Positions 1-14,900 of a DNA stretch of 64,000 nucleotides are shown in pieces. The stretch is from positions 9,796,001-9,860,000 of the forward strand of contig OY720100.1 of assembly GCA_963082875.1 (NCBI GenBank). Reading direction: 5' to 3'. A program made the translations under genes and the position numbers. This DNA comes from Corella eumyota. Lineage: Eukaryota; Chordata; Ascidiacea; Phlebobranchia; Corellidae. Within the stretch, counting starts at the first letter, position 1, and each line of letters opens with the position of its first letter. Below the pieces are notes generated by a model. It did not search any database. It had not been told where the DNA came from and saw nothing but the letters and a program-made list of their open reading frames with translations.

Positions 1-229
1 ACATCAGTTACTCCGACCCAGTCTCGAATTGCCTGTGGCAGTTTGGGATATTATAGATTATAATTGCCCGATAATTATACTGCTGAACAAGTGCTGGCTC
101 AGCAGGAGTTCACACCGTTTATAGCGCCTTACTCAAGGGCGCTACAGCATGAGAACAGTGGGGATTGAACCCACGACCTCATGTGTGGTGTAGCAAGTGT
201 TCTTACCACTACACCACGCTGCCGGTTTT
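1..229 (-). mobile_element. tRNA-derived SINE (Cics-1-like), reverse orientation
   Basis: Read on the minus strand this is a tRNA-like head followed by a tRNA-unrelated body. The head has a B-box-like GGTTCAATCC with a T-arm stem (GTGGG paired with CCCAC), and the conserved body phrases are 'CTGCTGAGCCAGC', 'GACTGGGTCGG' and 'ACATCGAGGATAAA'. The same unit recurs near 3.1, 12.0, 30.1, 31.8, 40.7, 48.7, 54.9 and 63.7 kb, which establishes it as a repeat. The copy lies in an intron of the dynein gene, and its tail is cut by the window start. The name Cics-1 is from memory of the Ciona SINE and is not certain. Confidence 0.85.
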
Positions 230-317
230 GCAAAATATATATTTTGTAATAAGTATTCGACTAGCCTACGATTGTTAAACATTGTAAGGTTATAATTAAA
301 CATTAAATGGGTTTCAG

Positions 318-1069
318 GTCTTCATATTCCAGAGTCTTACTTGACAGCCTTAGTCCAAGCAACATGTCGGAAAAACGGTTGGCCCCTTGATCGTTCTACC
401 CTTTACACACAAGTAACCCAATGGCAATCTGCTGAAGAGGTCACTGAAAGAACTCACCAAGGTAAAGCTGTAACGAGATATTTTTTTTTAAAGTTAATAA
501 TACTTTTTAAATATGCCTAAACTAAAATTAATAGCTAAAATGTTTAATTTTAAATGTATCATTTAATGTTTTAATGTAATTGGGAATTTTATTTGCTATT
601 TAAGGATGTTTCGTTAGTGGTCTGTATTTGGAGGGGGCGGCTTGGGACATTGAAAATTGCTGTCTTATTCGTCCTAAACCCAAACAACTAATACAAGAGC
701 TACCCGTGCTTAAAGGTAAATATATTTTTAATCAGTTGATCTTTAGTATATTGTTTTGTATAAGCTTACAACAAAAATCACCGTGAGTATTTTCCGGACA
801 CATTTTTTTATCTTTTGTTAAGACCATTAAATTTTTTTTGTGATTTTAAATTTAAAAAAATAAAAGTAAAAATTGTCTGATTTTTAGTTATACCAATCGA
901 AGCGCATCGTTTAAAGTTGCAGAATACTCTTACGACTCCTGTTTATACGACATCTTTGCGGCGTAATGCGATGGGTGTCGGTCTTGTATTTTTATCTGAC
1001 TTGCACACCACAGAACATATATCTCATTGGGTATTGCAGGGCGTCTGCCTTACACTAAATTCAGATTAA
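318..1069 (+). CDS. DNAH10: Axonemal dynein heavy chain, C-terminal exons (DNAH10-like), partial
   Basis: These are the last three coding exons of a dynein heavy chain: 318-461, 605-715 and 888-1069, with stop TAA at 1067-1069. The encoded protein reads 'GLHIPESYLTALVQATCRK', then 'GCFVSGLYLEGAAWDIE', and ends 'HISHWVLQGVCLTLNSD'. This is the C-terminal domain beyond the motor ring, which ends in the typical HWVLQG block. Splice phases agree across all junctions. Axonemal dynein heavy chains are microtubule motors of cilia and flagella. The exact C-terminus (CLTLNSD) recalls DNAH10, an inner-arm chain, but paralogues are similar here, so the family is certain and the paralogue probable. The rest of the gene lies left of the window, and a SINE occupies the intron upstream of the first visible exon. 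Confidence 0.85.
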
Positions 1070-1238
1070 AGGCGCTTGTGTTTTAGTTATTACTTATTTT
1101 TGGTATTTATAAAACAAAGTTTTAAGGTATTTTGCATTTTTTTGTGTTTTTTTACGTATAAGTGTTTTTACTTGATTTAAAATATTTAACCAGTTTTATG
1201 TATAGTTAAGTTTATTTTTTATCTTTAATTTGTTTTTT

Positions 1239-1244
1239 AATAAA
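1239..1244 (+). terminator. Polyadenylation signal of the dynein gene
   Basis: An AATAAA hexamer lies 170 bases after the dynein stop codon in a T-rich 3' UTR. No better candidate is nearer. Confidence 0.55.
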
Positions 1245-1251
1245 GGGTTGT

Positions 1252-1865
1252 TTTTTTTTAATTATGTTGGGATTTTTCCAACTTGCATGAGGATACCAAT
1301 TATTTTTAAAATTAATTAAGTAGTTTTCGAGATATTGGGATTTGGTTTTAAAATATTGTAAATAGGGAAAGTCCCCACGCTCGCGAGTCACGTGACGAAC
1401 GACGTCATCGTCGTAAGCTCATATGCTAGCAGATATGGGAAAATATTCTTTTTTTAAGCTTTCTGAGCTGTTTTGTTGTACTTTTTGATTTTTTTTTGCA
1501 GAAAACAAACTTAGCATGAAGAGCAATATTTAGCCATATTATATGGGACACTTTTAAATTTTAAAGTATTTTTAATTAGGTGGGCTGTATTTGAAAAATT
1601 TTAACAAAATAAGGTTATGTTTTGTTGTTAATTTTTATAAAATAACCATTTAGAAACGGTTGATATTGGCTCACAAACACTTACAATAAGCAGGCAGGTC
1701 AACTGATTGTTACTAAGGCAAAGTTTAACTGTTAGAACAGTAAGTTTTGCTTAAAACTTAATATATCCGACAACAGTGTTGGATAATATATAGAAATAGT
1801 TCCAATCACTAAAAGTTACATGGGTAAAGACACATATGTATATTATATATCAATAAAATACAAAT
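1252..1865 (+). mobile_element. One arm of the foldback element family (TTAA type)
   Basis: This segment matches the left arm of the complete foldback element at 44993-46399. The shared order is a TTTTTCCAACTTGCA block, AAATAGGGAAAGTCCC, then a highly conserved GC-rich stretch with TCACGTGAC and GACGTCATCGTCG at about 1385-1412. Beyond that are TAATTAGGTGGGCTGTATTTG and CAGGTCAACTGA. Only one arm is present and the terminal bases are missing, so it is a truncated copy. Confidence 0.75.
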
Positions 1866-1870
1866 TTATC

Positions 1871-2135
1871 ATAGGTAGGCACAGTTAACCGAAAAAATAA
1901 CTTTGTTAAATGGAAATATGTTACACAATACCGTACATTCGTTAACTCTGATAAGTTAAATTAAATAAAAAGTAACGAAGGTTATCGATAACCGGTGGGC
2001 ACCACTGTTAACCCGCTTATCGTTGATTACCGAAGTTAACTTTTGCGTAAAAATTTAACTTTTAGGTTAATTTTTAAAATTAATATTGGACCTGTTAACT
2101 TCCGGTAAATAATTTCTGTTAATATAAGTTTATGG
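1871..2135 (+). mobile_element. Remnants of the hAT-like GGTGGGCAC MITE (two arms side by side)
   Basis: Bases 1871-1995 correspond to the right arm (reverse complement) of the intact element at 29195-29761, starting at GGTAGGCACAGTTAACCG. Bases 1996-2135 correspond to its left arm, starting at GGTGGGCAC. Both arms show the characteristic GTTAAC-rich sequence. The joined arms suggest a decayed or nested copy. Confidence 0.6.
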
Positions 2136-2873
2136 CACTTCCTGATTTTGCGATCATATGTGCTGGCTCGTTTTATTCATTTGTATCTTTAACTTTCCTG
2201 TTTTCATTAACAGCTCCATCTAACAAATGGAACGGTAAAGACGCCTTATTTTGTTTTCTAGATGAAAGTTGTTGTTGCTGAACAAGTGGAAAGACCTTCT
2301 GCTGTGGATGTTTTAAATTGGGCACCACAAACAATTTTTTTTTTAATGCGTATAACATTTTATGGCACTCCTTGAATTTGAGATCACATGTAGGCGGATG
2401 GGGTAGGCGGAATGGGGTAGGCGAGGTAAAGTAGGCGAGGACGTTTATTTTTATAAAGGTATGTCGTTGTTGGGTATGTTGCAAAAATCCAACTTTATAC
2501 CTGTATTTGACCATTTTTTAATATTTTAGAGCGCAATGATAAATAAGTTGTTGAAACTTCCGATTTGTGACGTCAAGTGATACCACGTATTTCAGTTTAG
2601 TAAAAAAGTATACTCCTGCGTTTGACAATTTTTTAATGTTTTGATTAATTTTATTTTTGAATTTAAAAGAGTTAGGAATATTGTCAACTTATTTCATATT
2701 AGGTTTGATTTTGTTTTTTCACGAAAGGGAGTATTTTACCCCGTTCTTTTTTGTATTGTACGATGAAAAAGTATTTGGAATCACTATTTTTGGTGATTAT
2801 TCGCCAAAGCAAAATTCTCTAGTCGAGAAATACTGGTCAGCAGGCATGCCGGTCTGCCAGTGTAATTCAGCAA
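2136..2873. other. Spacer with no convincing gene
   Basis: Contains a short GTAGGCG-rich tandem stretch (about 2393-2441). It also has two copies of an 'ACCTGTATTTGACC'-type sequence (about 2488-2520 and 2612-2645) that recurs at about 12540-12600 and is therefore repetitive. Open frames here (such as 2173-2514 on the minus strand) have low-complexity translations and no recognisable domain. Confidence 0.5.
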
Positions 2874-2881
2874 GGATTGAA

Positions 2882-4632
2882 CTACAGGGGTTATAACTTT
2901 TTTTGTCGGTTGTCGGGTTGTCAGGTTGTCAGGTCTAAGTTGTCGGGTTGTCAGGTCTAGGTTGTCGGGTCTAGGTTGTCAGGTCTAAGTTGTCGGGTTG
3001 TCAGGTCTAGGTTGTCGGGTTGTCGGGTCTAGGTTGTCAGGTCTAAGTTGTCGGGTTGTCAGGTCTAGGTTGTCGGCTTGTCAGGTCTAGGTTGTCACGT
3101 CTAGGTTGTCGGGATGTCAGTCTAGGTTGTGAGGTCTAGGTTTTTTTTGTATGTAACTTCATCCTCGCCGTGGGAAAGTCGAATGCGCGTCTTAAACATA
3201 GAGTAACATCAGTTACCCCAACCCAGTCTCGAGTTGCCTATGCTAGTTTGGGATATTATAGATTATAATTGCCCAGTAATTCACTGCTGCATAAGTGCCG
3301 GCTCAGCAGGAGTTCACAATTTTAAGCAGGAGTTCACACCGCCTTACTCAAGGGCTACAGCATAAGATCACTGGGAATTAAACCCTGCACCTTGTGTATG
3401 GTAGAAGAGTGTCCTGACCACTACACCACGCTGCCGGTTGTCACGTCTAGGTTGTCGGGTTGTCAGGTCTAGGTTGTCGGGTTGTTAGGTCTAAGTTGTC
3501 CTTGTCGGGTTGTCAGGTCTCGGTTGTCGGGATGTATATTGAGTTAAAAATAAATACATATTTTTATAATTCATATTTTTTGGGTGGAATTTTATTTTTC
3601 TTTGTTTTTATTTTATATAATCCTTTAAGGGTAGATATATGGTTAATGTGTATAAATATATATTTAAAAAAAATTAAAGAGCCATTTATGAGTTTATTTG
3701 ACGACAATATACAACAATCAATACAAATATAAGTGGTCAGTCAATTTACCCCATTGGCAACTTAACACCAGACAACTCAACGAACACCTCAACCCGTAGA
3801 CATTTCAACCCAAGGATAACTGACCATGTAGACACATAACTTGTGTGTTAATGGGTTATCTGAATGGGTGAGGGTTGGGGTTAGGGTTAGGGTTTAATTC
3901 ATGCAAAATTTTTGTTTAATTTTATATCCGTTTGATTTCATTCGATCTATTGAGTTGTCCATGGGTTAATTTGTCGGCTTTTGGGTTGTCTGGTGTTGGG
4001 TTGTTGTAATGTTTAACATCTTTTTGTTTGATATTTGGTTATAAAGCAAACATTTTATATTCTATAATAGTAAACAATTTTGCCTACAAATAACCCAAAA
4101 ATTATACAAGTTTTTTTGTTATGTGACCTTTTTTCAATAGCATTAATAATTGATAGATGCATTTTTGCATAAAATCTGATAGTAGAGTGTTAAACCACTC
4201 AACAACCTATTGACCAAAATCAAACAACCTAGATAGCTAACAACCTGACCAAATATTTATATAATTCATGCATGCACCATATAACATATTACCTAAACTT
4301 GACTACCTTGGTCTAACAACTCAGCAACCTAGACCTGACAACCTGGGTATGACAACCCGACAACTTAAAACCTGACAACCTAGACCTGACGACCCGACAA
4401 CCTAGACCTGACGACCCCACAACCTAGACCTGACGACCCGACAACCTAGACCTGACAACCCGACAACTTAGACCTGACAACCTAGACCTGACAACCCGAC
4501 AACCTAGACCCGACAACCTAGACCCGACAACCTAGACCTGACAACCCGACAACCCGACAACTTAGACCTGACAACCTAGACCCGACAACCCGACAACCGA
4601 CAACCGCCAAAAAATAGTTATAACCCCTCCTC
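2882..4632. mobile_element. Palindromic element A: TIRs plus inverted minisatellite arms, 8-bp flanking duplication
   Basis: The ends carry inverted repeats AGGGGTTATAAC (2886-2897) and GTTATAACCCCT (4617-4628). They are flanked by the direct repeat GGATTGAA at 2874-2881 and 4633-4640, which looks like an 8-bp target duplication. The left arm (about 2905-3535) is a minisatellite built from GTTGTCGGGTTGTCAGGTCT phrases. The right arm (about 4315-4605) is the same minisatellite in the opposite orientation. The centre (about 3855-3950) includes GGGGTTAGGGTTAGGGTTT. A SINE has inserted in the left arm. There is no coding capacity. The 8-bp duplication fits hAT-like transposition, but the outermost four bases of the two ends do not match. 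Confidence 0.75.
3141..3438 (-). mobile_element. SINE copy inserted in the left arm of element A
   Basis: This is a reverse-orientation copy of the Cics-1-like SINE, with body phrases 'CCCAGTCTCGAGTTGCC' and 'GGCTCAGCAGGAGTTCACA' and a tRNA head near 3400-3438. It contains an internal duplication of 'AGCAGGAGTTCACA'. Minisatellite sequence resumes on both sides, so the SINE is younger than the array. Confidence 0.85.
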
Positions 4633-4886
4633 GGATTGAAGCTGTGGTAACGTTTTTTTCAACGTTAAGATTAAAATTGCTTTGCTTTATCGCTACATAG
4701 CAAGTCTGAGAGCTCTATTAGCGTTGTCCGCCAAGTTTATAAATGCGAAAAAGGAGGAGTTTTTATAACCTCACTCTGTCTCTAGGCTTCTCTTGTGAAT
4801 TCCGCTTTTTTTCCGCAGTCATTTTAGTACTACCCATTTATAAATCTTTACTGTGATATTGTTTTGTTAGGTACGATCAAAATTTA

Positions 4887-5302
4887 GGGTACCTATAAAC
4901 TATACAGGATCGAATGGATCAATAGTATATCAAATGGTTATCGAATGGACCGAATGGAGCAAATGTATATATCAAATGGTTATCGAATGGACCGAATGGA
5001 GCAAATGTATATATCAAATGGTTGTCGAATGGACCGAATGGATCAAATGAATCGAATGGATAGAATAGAAGAAAAATATTGCATAAATTAAACCCTAACC
5101 CCGACCTTTACCCATTCAGAATAAGCATAATGCATGTGATCTATTCGGTTCATTCGATCCGTTTGATCCATTCAATCCATTTGGTTCATTCGAAAACCAT
5201 TTGTTATACATACGTTTGAGTACATTCTATTTATTCAATCCATTCGATAACCATTTGATATACATTTGATTCATTCGATCCAGTATAGTTTATAGGTACC
5301 GC
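4887..5302. mobile_element. Palindromic element B: TIRs plus inverted minisatellite arms, 8-bp flanking duplication
   Basis: Inverted repeats GGTACCTATAAACTATAC at the left and GTATAGTTTATAGGTACC at the right enclose 416 bp. The flanks are the direct repeat AAAATTTA at 4879-4886 and 5303-5310. The left arm repeats ATCGAATGGACCGAATGG-type phrases about three times, and the right arm carries the complementary CCATTCGAT phrases. The core at about 5050-5130, read on the minus strand, contains TGAATGGGT, GGGGTTAGGGTTTAATT and ATGCAA, which match the core of element A. Noncoding. Confidence 0.8.
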
Positions 5303-5430
5303 AAAATTTATGCAAATTTAACAATCTGACAATGGGTCCTAAATAATAAATATTTGAGAATGAAATAGATAAATCGCATAATGATACATTTTAAACAGAT
5401 TGGTAATGACCAGTAAACATTTTTTTTTCA

Positions 5431-5432
5431 AG
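5431..5432 (+). promoter_or_regulatory. Candidate trans-splice acceptor of WDR7
   Basis: An AG preceded by a run of eight T residues lies 29 bases before the WDR7 start codon. In tunicates such a site can receive a spliced leader. It could also be an ordinary cis acceptor of a 5' UTR exon. Confidence 0.3.
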
Positions 5433-5460
5433 AAATTACCGTTAATTAACTAATACTGAA

Positions 5461-11638
<6,178 letters not shown>

Positions 11639-11857
11639 CTTACTAAAATTGTTGCTATGGGGTTTGTCTTTATACTATTAAGTTAAGAGTTTTATTTATT
11701 TATAATATGTTTGTAATATAAAAAGGCAAACTTATCTGTGAAATGTATGTATATTTAATATTTTTAGATTAAAGAGGTTTTATGTGAAAATAATTTTATG
11801 TGCAATATTGTTTGTTTAAAGGGATTTGGTTGTGTTTGTTGTAATTTAGTATATTTA

Positions 11858-11863
11858 AATAAA
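11858..11863 (+). terminator. Polyadenylation signal of WDR7
   Basis: AATAAA lies 220 bases after the WDR7 stop. A second AATAAA at 11927-11932 is an alternative. Confidence 0.5.
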
Positions 11864-11970
11864 AAGAAACTTGTTTTATGAAATAACATCCATATTAACA
11901 TTTGTTTTCTAAAATTATATTATAGAAATAAACTTGTCAGCTAGTTTGATGGCAATAGCATTAACCTTAT

Positions 11971-12425
11971 CGGCAGCATAGGGAAGTATTCAGGACACTT
12001 GCTACACTACATGAGGTTGTGGGCTCAATTTCCACTGCTCTCATGTTTTTTTTTTGTATATATCTTTATCCTCGATGTGGGAAAGTCAAATGCGCGACTT
12101 AAACATAGAGTAACATCAGTTACTCCGACCCAGTCTCGAGTTGCCTGTGGCAATTTGGGATATTATATAGATTATAATTGCCCGGTAATTATGCTGCTGA
12201 TTAAGTGCTGGCTCAGCAGGAGTTCACACCGTTTATAGTGCCTTACCCAAGGGCGCTACAGCATGAGAGCAGTGGGGATTAAACCCACGACCTCATTAGT
12301 GGTGTAGCAAGTGTTCTTACCACTACACCACGCTGCCAGTCAAATGTTGAAGCACCCTTGAGTAAGGCGCTACAATCGGTACAAACTCCTGCTGAGTCAA
12401 TTATCGGGCAATTATATTTTATAAC
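11971..12425. mobile_element. SINE nested in a SINE
   Basis: A forward SINE head (11971-12045, GGCAGCATAGGG to CCACTGCTCTCATG) continues only at about 12351-12425 (CACCCTTGAGTAAGGCGC onward). Between them lies a nearly complete reverse-orientation SINE (12046-12339). The break falls inside the forward copy, so the reverse copy inserted later. Confidence 0.8.
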
Positions 12426-13197
12426 ACCAAAAAAAAAGGTAAATAAAAGGCAAGGATTTCGAATTTCTCGCCTATACCTGGGTTTCCCACGAAAATGAGC
12501 TGAAATACAATTTGTGACGTCACTTATATAGCGTATATTATGAAAATATAAAGTTTACACCTGTATTTGGCCCCTTTTTTATATTTTGTTTACTTTTTTG
12601 AAGATATGTTGTTATTAAGTAGGCTACGTTGTTTTCCACGAAATGTGGATTAGTAAATGGTGTGTGGTGTTTAGTAAGTGGCGTGTGGTGCTTAGTTAGT
12701 GGCGTTTGGTGTTTAGTGAGTGGTGTATGGTGTTTAGTTAGTAGCGTGGGGTAAAATTAGAAAGTGGTGTGAGTGGTAATTACTAAGTTGCATGTGGGGC
12801 TGTGTGGTGTTGAGTAAATGGTGTGTGGTAATTAGTAAGCGGTGTTGAGTGTTTAGTGAGTGGCGTGTGGTGTTTAGTAAGTGGCGCGTGGTGTTTAGTA
12901 AATGGTGTGTGGCGGCATGTGATGAGCCGTACGGTGCCGTGTGGTGAGCTGCTTTTAGTATTGTGAGGCTTTAAACACGTTATGTATTTTTGTTTTGGGC
13001 GAAATTGCATAGCAAAATTAAATTGGTTATCATTACGAAACATTTTTTTTTACAAAACAGTTACTATTGTTATGCAACAGTTACCTATTATTCGACCTGC
13101 AAGAGTAAGGTTCTAAATATTTCCTAAAACGTCCTAAACTTACTGCCACTGGCTGACTGGTCTGCTTATCCTTGTAAGCTTGTACAGCTAGAAGTAT
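12426..13197. repeat. Repeat spacer with a GTGTGGTGTTTAGTAAGTGG minisatellite
   Basis: Bases about 12650-12960 consist of degenerate units of about 20 bp (GTGTTTAGTAAGTGGCGTGTG and variants). The minus-strand open frame at 12783-13043 is only the translation of this array (TKHHTPL repeats) and is not called as a gene. Bases 12480-12600 repeat sequence also seen near 2.5 kb. Confidence 0.7.
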
Positions 13198-13534
13198 GAC
13201 ACCGTTCCCGGTTCATTATTTAGCACCAGATTTAAAATCCAATTCAATATTCAGCACCAGATTTTAAAATCCAATTCACCAATCAGCTCCAGTTTCAAAA
13301 TCCAGTTCATTATGAAGTGCCAGATTCAATACCAGTTTCAAAATCCAGTTCATTATTAAGGGCAACATTTAAAATTAAGTTCTGAGTAATAGAACCCCTA
13401 TCTGTCTATTACAACTTTTATTTTAAACAATCCTTTGTATCTGTGTATCAGTATATTGTAGACAAGTTAAGTTAGTTGTGGCTAGGGTCTTCGTTTTGAA
13501 TTCAGTGCCAAATAATGAACCGGAAACGGGGGTC
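13198..13534. mobile_element. Palindromic element F: TIRs, minisatellite arm, near-perfect 8-bp duplication
   Basis: The left end GACACCGTTCCCGGTTCATT and the reverse complement of the right end GACCCCCGTTTCCGGTTCAT are inverted repeats extending through TTATTTAGCAC/TTATTTGGCAC. The flanks are AGAAGTAT (13190-13197) and AGAAGTTT (13535-13542), an 8-bp duplication with one mismatch. The left arm repeats 'TTCATTATTCAGCACCAG' and 'AAAATCCAATTCA' phrases four or five times. Noncoding. It has the same build as elements A, B and C. Confidence 0.75.
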
Positions 13535-14093
13535 AGAAGTTTTGGCCTGTAAAAAAACGCAAGGTGTTAACGACGAAATTGCCATGTATAATATCAGGGA
13601 AACCACAGTTTTTAAAAAGTATATTGCATAAAAAATTTAATTATTTGTTACGATAAATATATATATGTTGGTATGTTTTTTCTTGTTTCTAAAACATGGT
13701 TTTAAACAGTTTAAAGACGGGCGCTTTTGACATGCCTTATTTTACGACTAACCGCTTTCGGCCTGCGAAAATTTAATTTTACTAAAATACCATATTTTAT
13801 CAATATTTTAAATTTAATTTTGCGAAAAGTACATTCTATAAGTATAAATTTTGTTGGGTTTTGACATTTAAGATATATGTTAGTTTTAAATAAAACTGTT
13901 TTTTTAATGATTTATACATAAAAAACTAAACTTACATTGGATTAAATACAGGAGGTTTTTGCTCTAGGTTATTAGTTTTCAATATGTAAAATTTTGGTAT
14001 TCATAACTTAGGTTTTATTTTGTTTAATTAATTTGAGGTTTTTTTAAATCAAATTTTGGTTTTTGTTACAGGAATTATGTGGTTGCATTTTTT

Positions 14094-14310
14094 TTATAAT
14101 TATATTGGAATTATTTCAACTTGCATGAAGATACTTTTCTTTTTGAAATTGGTCTAAGAAATTTTGGAAATATCCAGGTTCAAAGTTAAAAAAATTCCAA
14201 ATAGGGAACAATACCACGCTTGCCAGTCACTTGACTCGCGACGTCAATGTCGTTAGTTTAAATGCTGACAAACATAGGAGAATAATCTTATTTTGGCTAT
14301 AATTATGTTT
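14094..14310 (+). mobile_element. Diverged arm fragment of the foldback family
   Basis: Contains TTCAACTTGCATGAAGATAC, then AAATAGGGAACAATACC and a degenerate GC-rich block (CAGTCACTTGACTCGCGACG). Both the order and the spacing match the arms at 1252-1865 and 44993-45612. It is more diverged than those copies. Confidence 0.6.
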
Positions 14311-14887
14311 TTGACACAAAAATTAAAACAAAAATAAATATTCTAAAAACTAAGATATTATATTTATCGTAACAAATAAATTAATATTTTTTTATGTATT
14401 ATACTTTTTATATTAAATAGCTTATCGATAAAATTTTTTTATATTAAATAGCCTATTGATAAAATGTGGTCTTATACTACCATTGTCTGCGGCAATTTCG
14501 TCGTCAACTTCCAACGTTTTTTTTTGCAGGTTGAGTCTTCTGGTAACTCCAGAAACTGATGTCTAACTTTAAGTCAGTGACCCTTTTGAGCTAATTGTGA
14601 TATTATTCTTTTCTGAGATATAGTTTGCATTTATATGCACAAGTCTGCGCAGTAAGACTATACTGTTCTAGCTGGGCCATACACATGACATTAGTGGATG
14701 CAATTGTTGTTAGTGCCTAAATAATATAACAATTATATACACCATGAAACAAAGGGTGGTTTATCACACATTTGTTATTGAATGATAATAATTTTTTTTT
14801 AATAAATTAAAAATAATTATAAACTAAATTTGGCAAAGCAGTTACGTAAAATTGCTAATAATTTTTTAGCAACATAAATGTTTTTTT
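14311..14887. other. Spacer upstream of YLPM1
   Basis: AT-rich sequence in which I see no gene, RNA or intact repeat. It presumably contains the YLPM1 promoter, but I recognise no specific motif. Confidence 0.4.
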
Positions 14888-14889
14888 AG
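14888..14889 (+). promoter_or_regulatory. Candidate trans-splice acceptor of YLPM1
   Basis: A T7-AG acceptor-like site lies 11 bases upstream of the YLPM1 start codon, leaving a very short 5' UTR. This arrangement is typical of trans-spliced tunicate mRNAs. An untranslated upstream exon joined in cis is equally possible from sequence alone. Confidence 0.35.
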
Positions 14890-14900
14890 ATTTTGTAAGA

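Noticed and set aside
2173-2514. 113-residue open frame on the minus strand
   Set aside because: Translation is low-complexity, partly from a GTAGGCG tandem stretch, with no domain, splice context or relative that I recognise.
2657-2896. 79-residue open frame on the plus strand
   Set aside because: Runs into the terminal repeat of element A; hydrophobic composition comes from AT-rich DNA and no family is recognisable.
3870-3895. Interstitial telomere or telomere end
   Set aside because: Only about three TTAGGG-type units, located at the centre of a palindromic element and mirrored in element B; better explained as part of the element core.
12783-13043. Open frame with TKHHTPL repeats
   Set aside because: Product of the GTGTTTAGTAAGTGG minisatellite, not a gene.
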